From the NCBI RefSeq assembly GCF_000802965.1, contig NZ_JSAK01000007.1, positions 26,178 through 90,177 of the forward strand: a stretch of 64,000 nt of DNA, written 5' to 3'. Shown here one piece after another: positions 31,746 through 40,126 of the stretch. The notes beneath the pieces are model-generated. The model worked only from the letters and a program-made list of their open reading frames with translations, did not search any database and was not told the DNA's origin. This DNA comes from Pseudomonas fluorescens (lineage in GTDB: Bacteria > Pseudomonadota > Gammaproteobacteria > Pseudomonadales > Pseudomonadaceae). Positions within the stretch are counted from its first letter, which is position 1. Each line of letters begins with the position of its first letter. The position numbers were made by a program, and so were the translations under genes.

Positions 31746-32212
31746 TGCAGACCCTGAAACCCGAGCTGCTGGCCATCGTCGACACCATGTCGGCCCACCT
31801 CGCCCAGCAACGCGCCCGTGCCTACGCCGATGGCTGCAAGTACCGCGACAACGACGGCCGCATGTGCGCCGTGGGTTGTCTGATCCCCGACGAGCTCTAC
31901 GCCCGAGAGATCGAGGGCGGCATCACCACCATGTTCCACAGCGTCGACATGGAGTACGCCTCCACTCACCGCCCCCCGGTGGTATCCCATCTGTGCAGCC
32001 TTGCGCCGTCCCTTGAAAGGAACTCGCTGAAGCTTTTCCTCGACCGTACGCAGATTTTTCACGACGAAGATCACGGCATCGATAAGAACAGTTACGTCGG
32101 CATCCTCAACGCTGCGCCACCCGACATCAGCAACGATGACCTCGCCGCTGTGATCAAGACCGAGTTGGTCCGCCGCCTGAGCACCAGTCCACTCGACACG
32201 TGGCTGGAATAA
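31745..32212 (+). CDS. Hypothetical early protein, 155 residues
   Basis: Starts MQTLKPELLAIVDTMSAHLA at the ATG that shares one base with the upstream stop; a longer frame upstream would overlap two genes. It carries a Cys-containing motif DGRMCAVGCLIPDELYA, which is known from phage and plasmid hypothetical proteins, then FHSVDMEYASTH. Mostly helical. The function is unknown. Confidence 0.5.
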   Translation: MQTLKPELLAIVDTMSAHLAQQRARAYADGCKYRDNDGRMCAVGCLIPDELYAREIEGGITTMFHSVDMEYASTHRPPVVSHLCSLAPSLERNSLKLFLDRTQIFHDEDHGIDKNSYVGILNAAPPDISNDDLAAVIKTELVRRLSTSPLDTWLE

Positions 32213-32214
32213 CA

Positions 32215-32223
32215 CGCATTGCA
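32215..32223 (+). promoter_or_regulatory. Operator-promoter 8
   Basis: CGCATTGCA (one mismatch from the core) followed by ATTATTT as a possible -10, 30 bp before the start at 32253. Confidence 0.5.
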
Positions 32224-32252
32224 ATTATTTCCACCCACAAGGAACGCGCACC

Positions 32253-32675
32253 ATGGCCACTGAAACAACTGAAATCGCCCTCGACAAACGCCCGATGAAA
32301 GTCGTGTTGGTCACCTTCGACAACCCGGAGAAATCCTACAACTACTGGGCGCCGGCTGACGCCAGGACCGGCGACTACGCAGTGGTCCCATCGGTGTCGC
32401 AGATCATCCAGAACCGCAACATGCCGTTCACCATCGGCCAGATCGTCCAGGACGAGGTGATCGACACCAGCAAAGCGACCAAGGCAATCCTCGGCACCTT
32501 CAACGAGGACTTCTCCAAGCATGTGCAGGCTCGCATCGAGCACATGCAGCGGGTCAAGGCCAAGCTCGCGGTGAAGAAAAAGCAGTACGAAGACGCCGCC
32601 TTCTACGAGCTGCTCGCCAAGACCGACCCGGAAGCCGCGGCGCTGCTCGACGAGCTCAAGAGCTTCAACCTGTAA
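32253..32675 (+). CDS. Hypothetical early protein, 140 residues
   Basis: Starts MATETTEIALDKRPMKVVLV; the N-terminal half is beta-rich and contains VTFDNPEKSYNYWAPADART, and the C-terminal half is a long charged helix (RIEHMQRVKAKLAVKKKQYE). It has its own operator-promoter (32215-32223) and an AAGGAACG Shine-Dalgarno. A similar layout occurs in other podovirus early proteins, but I cannot name the family. Confidence 0.5.
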   Translation: MATETTEIALDKRPMKVVLVTFDNPEKSYNYWAPADARTGDYAVVPSVSQIIQNRNMPFTIGQIVQDEVIDTSKATKAILGTFNEDFSKHVQARIEHMQRVKAKLAVKKKQYEDAAFYELLAKTDPEAAALLDELKSFNL

Positions 32676-32712
32676 CACCCCCCAACCGCTGCACTTAACT
32701 GAGTACATCGCT

Positions 32713-33063
32713 ATGTCTAAAGCTCAAGTCAATCCGCTCCAGGCCATCGTCAACGCTGCCGCTGTCAAGGTCGCCGAAGCGCAGTACCGTTTGGCCAACC
32801 TGTTCACGCCCTACTCCTTCGACCCGGAGCGCGTGGATTTCGACCGCGTCGGCGCTTTCCTCGGCAACGTCAACGCTGCGTTCCCACAGCCAAGCGAAGC
32901 GGTGAAATTGTCCCTCGATCGCACCGCCGCGACGCTGGTGGAACAGCAGGCGATCCTCGCTGCGTTCAAGGCCCAGGGCACCGAGCCGACGCTGAGCGCC
33001 GACGAGTTGTTCGACGCCGCCCGCAACAGCATCGCTGGCAACCGCCTGCAACGCGCTGCCTGA
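32713..33063 (+). CDS. Hypothetical early protein, 116 residues
   Basis: Starts MSKAQVNPLQAIVNAAAVKV. All-helical, with FTPYSFDPERVDFDRVGAFL in the middle and a C-terminal helix (SADELFDAARNSIAGNRLQR). It is between operators 8 and 9 and is likely transcribed with the preceding gene. No family or motif. Confidence 0.45.
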   Translation: MSKAQVNPLQAIVNAAAVKVAEAQYRLANLFTPYSFDPERVDFDRVGAFLGNVNAAFPQPSEAVKLSLDRTAATLVEQQAILAAFKAQGTEPTLSADELFDAARNSIAGNRLQRAA

Positions 33064-33081
33064 CGGTTGAACCACGCCCGC

Positions 33082-33104
33082 AGTTACACGCACTGCGTGT
33101 AACT
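33082..33104 (+). promoter_or_regulatory. Operator 9, perfect 23-bp palindrome
   Basis: The site reads AGTTACACGCA-C-TGCGTGTAACT: 11-bp perfect arms around one central base, the most symmetrical member of the family. It lies 22 bp before the start of the 657-residue gene at 33127. Confidence 0.75.
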
Positions 33105-33126
33105 GCGCCTTTCAAGGAGAAGACCG

Positions 33127-35100
33127 ATGCACCAAGTAACCGAAACCACGATCCAGGATTTGATTGACCGCGGTGTGGCCTTCGCCCACACCGCTTATGA
33201 GGTGGCACGCAAGTTCACCAAGTTCAACTACATCGACCTTGATACTCCGATCGGCGACGACCACCAACGCAACCGAGTCGACCCGCTGTATCCGGTAGCC
33301 ATCACGCTGTACAACCGCACCGCAGGTGGCACCATCATGTCGCTAGTCGACAAGGACGGTAATCCAGCGAAGGCCAGCACTCACGTCGAAGCGCCTTACA
33401 ACTACTCGACCTACAGCGACTACCTCATCCTGCGCGTGCCGCTGTTCATGCTGACCTTCGCCGGCGGAGTCAGGGATCTGATGTCACTGATCGAAGACCC
33501 GGCGAACGGCAACCAGACGTGTTCGTACACCCGCGCCGCGATAAACGAGCTGCCAGGTATGCCCGAAACCATGCGCGACTTTAGCGACTGCTCCTGGTTC
33601 CAGAGCACGGCACAGAGCGCCACCGCGGGCGACCACCTCATCCCAGAACTGCGCATCACGCCCGGGGCCTTTCATTGCTTTGCGCACGCCCACCCATACC
33701 CGGAATATTTCCGCGCTGATCGCCCTTTGTGGCAGGTACGTGAAGAAGCGCGCATCCGCTATAGCGCCTACGACCAGCTGCCAGCCCCGGTACTGGATGC
33801 ACTCGACCCGGAAAAGATCCAGCACTTGTATCCGCACCTGCCGACCAAACCGGGCAACGCGGGGCTGATCGCCTACACCCAGAACGCCACCGCCGGGGTC
33901 ATGGATCGTCAGGCGGTGATGCGTGCCGGCCGCTTCATTCGCCAGTTCGCCAAAGAAGGCACCAGCGACGAAGCCGTCAAGCAACTGACCGCACACGCCG
34001 CCTCGCACCTGGGCAGTCAGTACAAGCACAGCTGCGAACGCGAGGACTACAAGCGCGTGTACATCAGTGGCCCGAGCAGTTGCATGTCCTACGACGAAAC
34101 CGGCAAGAGCTTCGGCAAATTGATGGTCAATGGCGAATTCGTGCACCCGACCGAGGTGTACGCGCACCCAGAGAACGACCTGGAACTGGTGTGGATGGAG
34201 GTCAACGAGAACATCGTGGCCCGCACCATCGTTAACAAAGAGCGCATGCAGTATCCGCGTATCTACGCCAAGGAAAGTGTGGCGAATGCCTTGAACCGGT
34301 TGCAGAACTATCTCGAAGACCTCGGTTACGCCCAGCACGACAGCGCCTTGGTCGATCAGAAACTGCTGAAGATCTCGCCCGACCGTTACCCGCACGCGAT
34401 CCTCTGCCCGTACATCGATAGCGGCAACCTCGGCGTCTACGTTCGGGACGATCACCTGCTCACCGGCGGCTGCGAGAACGCCGACCACGAATCCGGGTGC
34501 CTGATCGACTACAACACTAGCCGCAGTAGCGACTGGTGCTGCGAGTGCTGCGACACCGATTACGACGATGACGATGGCTACGAGATCAACGACTGCGGCG
34601 ATCGCATCTGCCAGTCATGCGCCGACAACGATCACACCCGCGCTTACTGCACCAACCAGCAGGAAGAGCGCTACGTCCACGAAGACGAAACTGTCTACGA
34701 GCTGGTGAGCGTCAACCGCGGCACGCTGCGCTACTACAGCCACATCTTCTTCAACAGCGACTTCCGCGACATGGGCCACTACGGCCTGGTGGAGCTCGAC
34801 ACCAGTTACTACGACAGCAACTGCGTGGCGCTGATCGATGACTGCACACGCACCGAAGACGGCAATTGGTTGCTGACCAACGACCTCGCCGATCACGACC
34901 TGTTCTTCAACCACGAAACCGACGAAGCCTGCCAGATCAACGACTACGCCGTGTGCGTCGACGCTGACGGCAACGACGAGTTGGTTGAGGTCAGCGACAT
35001 CGACGAGGAGCTGTTTGAGTGCGCCCCGACTGAACTCGACAGCACCTACCCGATGCTCCGCGTCTACACCGCGATCATCCAGGGCGAAGAAGCCGCATAA
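33127..35100 (+). CDS. Large early protein with C-terminal cysteine-rich domain, unknown function
   Basis: 657 residues. Residues 1-400 are mixed alpha/beta without a motif I recognise. Residues about 460-520 hold a Cys/Asp-rich zinc-type domain (DWCCECCDTDYDDDDGYEIN, CGDRICQSCADNDHTRAYC), and the last 140 are highly acidic. It is the biggest early gene after the primase-helicase, directly controlled by the perfect palindrome at 33082-33104 and closed by a hairpin overlapping its stop codon. It could be a host-takeover factor, but there is no direct evidence. Confidence 0.55.
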   Translation: MHQVTETTIQDLIDRGVAFAHTAYEVARKFTKFNYIDLDTPIGDDHQRNRVDPLYPVAITLYNRTAGGTIMSLVDKDGNPAKASTHVEAPYNYSTYSDYLILRVPLFMLTFAGGVRDLMSLIEDPANGNQTCSYTRAAINELPGMPETMRDFSDCSWFQSTAQSATAGDHLIPELRITPGAFHCFAHAHPYPEYFRADRPLWQVREEARIRYSAYDQLPAPVLDALDPEKIQHLYPHLPTKPGNAGLIAYTQNATAGVMDRQAVMRAGRFIRQFAKEGTSDEAVKQLTAHAASHLGSQYKHSCEREDYKRVYISGPSSCMSYDETGKSFGKLMVNGEFVHPTEVYAHPENDLELVWMEVNENIVARTIVNKERMQYPRIYAKESVANALNRLQNYLEDLGYAQHDSALVDQKLLKISPDRYPHAILCPYIDSGNLGVYVRDDHLLTGGCENADHESGCLIDYNTSRSSDWCCECCDTDYDDDDGYEINDCGDRICQSCADNDHTRAYCTNQQEERYVHEDETVYELVSVNRGTLRYYSHIFFNSDFRDMGHYGLVELDTSYYDSNCVALIDDCTRTEDGNWLLTNDLADHDLFFNHETDEACQINDYAVCVDADGNDELVEVSDIDEELFECAPTELDSTYPMLRVYTAIIQGEEAA

Positions 35101-35108
35101 GCGGCTTC
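35089..35108 (+). terminator. Hairpin enclosing the stop codon
   Basis: GAAGCCGC-ATAA-GCGGCTTC: an 8-bp stem whose loop contains the TAA of the 657-residue gene (35098-35100). It is not followed by a U-run, so it may stabilise or process mRNA rather than terminate. Confidence 0.5.
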
Positions 35109-35135
35109 ATCCCTCCCCCCCAAGGAATTCACGAA

Positions 35136-36212
35136 ATGAGTAAGCAAACCGTGACCAATATTCGTCCGTCGCACAAAGTCGTTCCGCCATCCCACGCCGC
35201 CTTCGCCGACACTGCCGTGGGCACTCCGATCGCTGTCGAAGTGCTGTATGACATCGTCCGTCGTCCGCGCTTCGCCGACTCCGAAGGCGAGGCCTACGTC
35301 ATCGACACCTACATCCAGGGTTTGCCCGGGATGCAGAAGGACTCCTTCGGCAACTTCTGGCTGCGCATCCAGCAGGCCGACGGCTCCAACCCGACCACCC
35401 TGTTCAGCGCGCACACCGACACGGTGCACAAGGCCAAGGCCACCGGCACCTACGCCCTGACCGTCGACGAGCAAATCCTCAGCGTCAAGGCCGGCGGTGT
35501 ACTGGGTGCCGACGACGGTACCGGGATCTGGATTCTGCTCAACCTGATCGAAGCCAAGGTACCCGGCCTGTACATCTTCCACCGTGAAGAAGAGATCGGT
35601 GGCAATGGCTCGACCTTCATCGCCAAGAACTTCGCCGACGAGCTCGAAACGTACAACCGCGCCATCGCCTTTGACCGCAAGGGCACCCGCGACATCATCA
35701 CCCACCAAGGTGGCGAGCGTTGCTGCTCGGATGCCTTCGCCGACGCCTTCGCCGACCAATTGAACATGACCGAGGGCTTCGTATTTACCGGCGACGACAG
35801 CGGCTCGTTCACCGACACCAAGAACTACACGCTGCTGATCCCCGAATGCACCAACCTCGCCGTGGGTTACTACGACCAGCACACGATGTTCGAGTGCCAG
35901 GACATGTCGTTTGTCACCCGGCTGGTCAACCGCCTGATCGCCGTCGATTGGGAAGCGCTGCCGACCGAACGCGACAAGACCGTCGTCGAGGACATGTGGG
36001 CCGACTGGAACAACCGCTGGGGCAACTACGGCAACTACAGCACCACCAGCCGGAAAATGGAAAAGAGCGCCGAGGCCGACGACCTCGAAGCCATGAGCGA
36101 CCTGATCCTCGATTACTCGATGGAGATCGCCCTCGCGTGGCGGGACCGCGGCTTTGACGCGCACAGCCTCGAAGAACTGATCATCGGCTACATGTCGGAC
36201 GAGGAGCGCTAA
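35136..36212 (+). CDS. Phage-encoded M20/M28-like zinc peptidase
   Basis: 358 residues. The five-ligand pattern of di-zinc aminopeptidases is visible in order: His in LFSAHTDTVH (about residue 94), Asp in GVLGADDGTGIW, Glu-Glu in FHREEEIGGNG, Asp in NRAIAFDRKGTRD and a late His in VGYYDQHTMFE. Peptidase T and M28 enzymes use such a set to cut di- and tripeptides or remove N-terminal residues. The C-terminal 90 residues are an added acidic tail (MWADWNNRWGNYGNYS onward). All residues needed for catalysis seem present. It overlaps the LytTR gene by one base (TAATG), so the two are co-expressed. Confidence 0.7.
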   Translation: MSKQTVTNIRPSHKVVPPSHAAFADTAVGTPIAVEVLYDIVRRPRFADSEGEAYVIDTYIQGLPGMQKDSFGNFWLRIQQADGSNPTTLFSAHTDTVHKAKATGTYALTVDEQILSVKAGGVLGADDGTGIWILLNLIEAKVPGLYIFHREEEIGGNGSTFIAKNFADELETYNRAIAFDRKGTRDIITHQGGERCCSDAFADAFADQLNMTEGFVFTGDDSGSFTDTKNYTLLIPECTNLAVGYYDQHTMFECQDMSFVTRLVNRLIAVDWEALPTERDKTVVEDMWADWNNRWGNYGNYSTTSRKMEKSAEADDLEAMSDLILDYSMEIALAWRDRGFDAHSLEELIIGYMSDEER

Positions 36213-36571
36213 TGTCCTTCCCGCCCAAAACCCAGCACATCCTCTCGACCTTCATCCAGGTCCACAAGGCCGGCAAAGCCGTGCGCGTGCCAATCGAAAA
36301 GGTCTCGCACTTCGTATCCGAGGACAAGTACATCACCGCCTACACCGACCAAGGCGAGCTGCTGCTGGTCACCTCGCTGCGCAAACTGGAAGCGATCTAC
36401 GGCACCAAGGTCGCCCTGCTGCACCGCAAGCTGCTGGTGTTTCGCGATCGCATCGCCAAGGTCGAGCGGCCCCCACGCCACTCAGGCGGCTACGCGATCC
36501 TGAGCGACGGCCGAGAAGTGGCGACCAGCTTCCGCGGTGCGCACGCCTACCTCAACTCGCTGGCCGGGTAA
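36212..36571 (+). CDS. Orphan LytTR-type DNA-binding regulator
   Basis: 119 residues that consist of a single LytTR-like domain: VPIEKVSHFVSEDKYITAYT, TSLRKLEAIYGTKVALLHRK, LLVFRDRIAKVER and the closing YAILSDGREVATSFR match the beta-strand pattern of AlgR/LytR DNA-binding domains, including the basic HRKLLV strand. There is no receiver domain, so it should not need phosphorylation. It is likely an early transcription regulator of phage or host genes; such single-domain proteins are rare in phages. It follows the peptidase gene with a one-base overlap. Confidence 0.65.
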   Translation: MSFPPKTQHILSTFIQVHKAGKAVRVPIEKVSHFVSEDKYITAYTDQGELLLVTSLRKLEAIYGTKVALLHRKLLVFRDRIAKVERPPRHSGGYAILSDGREVATSFRGAHAYLNSLAG

Positions 36572-36577
36572 GTCGTC

Positions 36578-37075
36578 ATGGCCCGAGCCTACAAACGCGA
36601 CCAGATCGAGACCCGTTGGGGCATGCCGTTCTGGGACCTGGTGCGCGACTTCGCCGAACAGGACCTGAGCCGTCACGACACCGCGCGAGCGCTCGGCTAC
36701 AACCGCGACTACTTCTACCTGCTCCTGGCCAAGCACCCGGAGAACGACCCGTTCCCACGCTACGGCTTGGTACCGGATTACACCCTGGACACCGGTGAGG
36801 GTTTTCGCGAAGCCCTGCAACGGATGATCGCCGACGGCATGCACGTCAGTCTGATCGCCACCACGATGGGCTTCGGTCGCACTGATCGCCTGCGCTACGC
36901 CATGGCCGTGCGCGGCATCAAGCTGGTGTTCCCGCTCCCGACGCTCAAAGCCCGCAAGAAACGAGACCGCACCAACCAGAAACGCAAACCACGACCACCA
37001 CGCATTGGCCCGCGCAAGGTGAAGCGCCCCGGCGCCAACCATCCGTGGCGCTGCTCCCAAAAACAGGACAAGTAA
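36578..37075 (+). CDS. Basic helix-turn-helix-like early protein
   Basis: 165 residues. An N-terminal HTH-like segment (DLSRHDTARALGYNRDYFYL) and a second one (MHVSLIATTMGFGRTDRLRY) are followed by a strongly basic tail (ARKKRDRTNQKRKPRPPRIG). It is probably a DNA- or RNA-binding protein. The next gene also has two HTH motifs and starts 3 bp later, which suggests related proteins acting at phage control sites. Confidence 0.5.
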   Translation: MARAYKRDQIETRWGMPFWDLVRDFAEQDLSRHDTARALGYNRDYFYLLLAKHPENDPFPRYGLVPDYTLDTGEGFREALQRMIADGMHVSLIATTMGFGRTDRLRYAMAVRGIKLVFPLPTLKARKKRDRTNQKRKPRPPRIGPRKVKRPGANHPWRCSQKQDK

Positions 37076-37077
37076 AT

Positions 37078-37518
37078 ATGAACACCGTACTCATTCAAGG
37101 CGGCCGCACCTTGGACCTCGAACGCCTCGTCGACCTGTACCAGCGCCAAGGTCGCTCGGCAGAGAACATCGCCAGGGAGATAGGCCACAGTCCCAACACG
37201 GTGCGCCGCCATCTGCGCGCGGCTGGCGTCGAGCTCGGCCCACAAGGCCAGCACCGGCTGATCACCGACGAATACGTGTCGCTCACCTTGAAGATGCGCG
37301 CCGAAGGCACGAACTGGGAGGACATCGCCGAGAAGATCGGTTTCTCAACCCGGGCACTGCAACGCGCGGTCGCCAAGTACGCCCTGAGCGCCTCGATGGC
37401 CCGCGAAACGGCGCTGCAAGCCCGACTGAACAGCGCGGATCAGGAGATCGATGACCTGCGCCAACGCATCGACAAACTTTCGGTGGCGCCCGTAATGTCC
37501 CATTCGGGACGTCAGTGA
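37078..37518 (+). CDS. Double helix-turn-helix early protein
   Basis: 146 residues from MNTVLIQGGRTLDLERLVDL, starting 3 bp after the previous stop (an earlier ATG at 37045 would overlap). Two HTH units are seen: GRSAENIAREIGHSPNTVRR and GTNWEDIAEKIGFSTRALQR, then a coiled-coil end (NSADQEIDDLRQRIDKL). The layout is like resolvase-type or sigma-like DNA-binding domains. It is the last gene before the AT-rich cargo pair. Confidence 0.55.
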   Translation: MNTVLIQGGRTLDLERLVDLYQRQGRSAENIAREIGHSPNTVRRHLRAAGVELGPQGQHRLITDEYVSLTLKMRAEGTNWEDIAEKIGFSTRALQRAVAKYALSASMARETALQARLNSADQEIDDLRQRIDKLSVAPVMSHSGRQ

Positions 37519-37603
37519 CAGGGGAAGCAGTGATAGCACTGAGCCATAGCATCCCATTATCCAACCATGTACCTTACGTTTTCCTCTATAACCCGAACGT
37601 TTT

Positions 37604-38257
37604 ATGAACATCATTACGCGCGAGCTCACACAGCAAGACCTACAGCCTGTAATCAAATTAGCCGTGGCCAACCACATCGACCTCACTTCGTACGCGGTAA
37701 GAAGAGACGGTCCGATCAGCGGTTTGAGTAAAGGCACGCTTGAGATCGAGGTTCGCACATACCTCCAGCAAGTCCTTTCGGCAAAACCAATGCTGCCAGT
37801 GGAAGTTGTCTTGGCAAAGGACCCAGAGGGCGCCGTCATCGGTTTCATGCTGGTGATCCGGGCAGCGAATGGTGCCTGCGGACTGAGCTATGGGGCGGTT
37901 GCCCAGAGTCACAGGCAACAGGGTGTATTACGATTGATGCTCGACGACATCAAATCGAGGCACCAATCAATCGTGCTTACATGCCATCTAGGCACCGTCC
38001 ACATCTACGAGCGCTTGGGTTTTAAAGTATCTGGCCAAAAAGATGCTCAAGTAGAAATGAGCTGGGGTCCCTATGATCCTCTCACGCCGATGAACCATCT
38101 TGGTTTCGAAAGTCACGTGGAATTTCAAGCTCTTCATGCCGCTTTCAAAAGGACACATGGAACCAAGGCTATCAGCATTCGTCGCGCTGCTAACGCTTTT
38201 CAAGCCGCCCGTGTACGAGAAGTGGCGGCTTTCGTGGCCCAAAAGCTGCAAAACTGA
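37604..38257 (+). CDS. GNAT-family acetyltransferase-like cargo gene
   Basis: 217 residues. The GNAT core is recognised at residues 65-145: VEVVLAKDPEGAVIGFMLVI, LSYGAVAQSHRQQGVLRLML (V-x-x-x-x-R-x-x-G/Q loop) and VHIYERLGFKVSG at the C-terminal strand. A 60-residue extension follows. Substrate unknown. The gene is AT-richer than its neighbours, has an 85-bp leader of its own with TATAAC as a possible -10, and adjoins another AT-rich gene, all signs of recently acquired cargo. Confidence 0.65.
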   Translation: MNIITRELTQQDLQPVIKLAVANHIDLTSYAVRRDGPISGLSKGTLEIEVRTYLQQVLSAKPMLPVEVVLAKDPEGAVIGFMLVIRAANGACGLSYGAVAQSHRQQGVLRLMLDDIKSRHQSIVLTCHLGTVHIYERLGFKVSGQKDAQVEMSWGPYDPLTPMNHLGFESHVEFQALHAAFKRTHGTKAISIRRAANAFQAARVREVAAFVAQKLQN

Positions 38258-38357
38258 TGTTGATTGTCGCTGGGAACGGTAGTCCAGCGCCCATGCCCTA
38301 GACACTACGACGACTAAATAGTAGCGTTGAGTAAAACTTTTAAGTGCTGAGACGAAT

Positions 38358-39476
38358 ATGGATGACGAAAGTTTAATCGAAAGGCTGCTCTACAGCGGCG
38401 AAGGCGTAACTCTAGACTATAAAGTTCAACAGTATCCTCATGACGGCGCAAGTAACGACGACAAATCTGAATTACTCAAAGACATTCTTGCTTTTTCGAA
38501 CGCGTGGCGAGACGAAACAGCCTATATTCTAATCGGCGTAAGTAACGACACCCAAGATTTAGTCGAACTGGACAAGGATCTTGATGACTCTCGCCTACAA
38601 CAATTTATTAACGGAAAGACCAACGTACCTGTTCACTTTTCCTACCGCTCGCTTACATACCTGGGAGTGAAACTGGGGCTATATACTATCCCAGTTCAGG
38701 ATCGACCAATCTATGCGAAGCAACAGTATGGCAAAGTTTCACCTGACGTCGTATATGTCCGTCGCGGCTCAGCTACCGCTATTGCCAAACCTGACGAAAT
38801 TGCTAGGATGGGAGCAGCAGTTCGAGAAAAAACATTTGCTCCAAAACTGCAAGTACAACTTGTTGAGCTAGATGAAAACGCCACTCCAGTCACGTCAATC
38901 GATGTTGCGTACAAAAATTATCAGCTAGAGAGCTATCCGGAGTACATAGACCGAAAATCTAATACATTCGGTATACCGGCACTTACCCAAGCCAACTCCA
39001 GTTATTTTCGAGAACTCGCAAAATATACGAAATTTAAAAACAGCACTTTTGCATTCAGATTCGAGATATCTAACTTAGGTGATCACTTTGCTGATGACGT
39101 GCGAATTCAAATCAGCGCACCATCTTCGCCTGGATTCGAATTTCTTACCGAAACTCAACTTCCATCAAAGCCCAATAAAACAATCGATTTATTTGGGCAT
39201 ATTCATCGCAAAATACAAAAATTAAGTAATATTGAAATCACCTCAGAACGAAATACCGTTGCCGCAACCTTTCCAGTGGGCAAGATTCAGTCGGGTGAAA
39301 CGTTATATACTGAAGTCGCTTACTTCACCCAGCCGTCCGAAAGACTGCAATCCTTCAAAATCAGGGTATTCTCAGATCAACTCAGAGGCCCAATAGAATT
39401 TGAGATTCCAACTCGATTCAAGGTGGAATCTACATCTTTGCCCATCGGCGTATTGCAAATGATTTCACACCACTGA
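38358..39476 (+). CDS. AlbA_2 (Schlafen-type) domain cargo protein
   Basis: 372 residues. Residues 1-150 match the AlbA_2/Schlafen AlbA domain: EGVTLDYKVQQYP, LLKDILAFSNAWRDETAYIL followed by IGVSND, and VYVRRGSATAIAKPDEI. The C-terminal 200 residues are beta-rich with FAFRFEISNLGDHFADDVRI, like an immunoglobulin-type sandwich. It is the most AT-rich gene in the phage. AlbA_2 proteins occur in antiphage or RNA-cleaving systems and as regulators, so a host-defence (superinfection) role is plausible but not shown. It ends 70 bp before operator 10. Confidence 0.65.
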   Translation: MDDESLIERLLYSGEGVTLDYKVQQYPHDGASNDDKSELLKDILAFSNAWRDETAYILIGVSNDTQDLVELDKDLDDSRLQQFINGKTNVPVHFSYRSLTYLGVKLGLYTIPVQDRPIYAKQQYGKVSPDVVYVRRGSATAIAKPDEIARMGAAVREKTFAPKLQVQLVELDENATPVTSIDVAYKNYQLESYPEYIDRKSNTFGIPALTQANSSYFRELAKYTKFKNSTFAFRFEISNLGDHFADDVRIQISAPSSPGFEFLTETQLPSKPNKTIDLFGHIHRKIQKLSNIEITSERNTVAATFPVGKIQSGETLYTEVAYFTQPSERLQSFKIRVFSDQLRGPIEFEIPTRFKVESTSLPIGVLQMISHH

Positions 39477-39545
39477 CTTTCAGATGCACGCCGACTTACT
39501 CGTGGGTCGGCGACTGATGCCTATTACCTTATCATACCGCTTCCA

Positions 39546-39568
39546 AATAAACGCATTGCGTGTATCAT
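39546..39568 (+). promoter_or_regulatory. Operator-promoter 10
   Basis: AATAAACGCATTGCGTG then TATCAT (39563-39568) as -10; core at 39552-39560. It matches the portal site (22196-22216) for more than 18 consecutive bases on the opposite strand. Start of the next gene at 39593. Confidence 0.7.
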
Positions 39569-39592
39569 GCAGACCATTGAGGGACCATCGAC

Positions 39593-40009
39593 ATGAAAGC
39601 ACCTGTGAAGCACTACACCATCCAACCCGGGCAGTCGGTGCACAGCACGTACTGCTCAACCCTGATTGTTGACAGTCAGGAAGGCCCTATCACACATCCC
39701 GGAAGCTTTTCTGTCCGTGGGGACAACTTAAAAGTGCACCTTTTCCATGGCCGCTCGTCGATTGGCGAGGACATGGAAGACTGGGGTTTTGACGGCCCCA
39801 CCTTCAACTGCTTGAGCGTCGCTCACGACCCTGATCTGGTCCTCTTGCAAAGTGCCTGCGGCCCCAGCCTAGAGCTTGCGAAGCGTATGGGGCTGTCCAT
39901 CCACGACGACACAATCAGTATTCCCTACACCGAGGATTTGTTGTCGATCCCACGCTTCCGAGACGATAACCCTGCATTTTTTGGGGATTTTTCGATCAAC
40001 GGCATCTAG
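39593..40009 (+). CDS. Hypothetical protein, 138 residues
   Basis: Starts MKAPVKHYTIQPGQSVHSTY, 25 bp after a promoter with operator. Predicted beta-rich at the N-terminus (cupin-like spacing GSFSVRGDNLKVHLFHG, but without metal ligands), then helical (PSLELAKRMGLSIHDD). It is a single-gene transcript with a hairpin 4 bp after the stop. Unknown role. Confidence 0.5.
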   Translation: MKAPVKHYTIQPGQSVHSTYCSTLIVDSQEGPITHPGSFSVRGDNLKVHLFHGRSSIGEDMEDWGFDGPTFNCLSVAHDPDLVLLQSACGPSLELAKRMGLSIHDDTISIPYTEDLLSIPRFRDDNPAFFGDFSINGI

Positions 40010-40012
40010 CCC

Positions 40013-40033
40013 TATGCCCGGCTTTCGGGCATA
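40013..40033 (+). terminator. Hairpin after the 138-residue gene
   Basis: TATGCCCG-GCTTT-CGGGCATA, a perfect 8-bp stem, without a U-run. Possible weak terminator or mRNA stabiliser between this gene and the csrA-like gene. Confidence 0.5.
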
Positions 40034-40097
40034 AGCCCCGCGATTGTCTACACGCTGTGAAAAAATTGTTAATTGACCATCCCATAAAATCGAAGCT

Positions 40098-40108
40098 CGC
40101 ATGATGCG
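40098..40108 (+). promoter_or_regulatory. Variant operator before csrA-like gene
   Basis: CGCATGATGCG has the same half-sites as the other operators (CGCA / TGCG) but three central bases instead of one. It is 19 bp upstream of the csrA-like start. It could be a weaker or differently bound site. Confidence 0.35.
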
Positions 40109-40126
40109 TATCAAAAAGGAAGTCGA

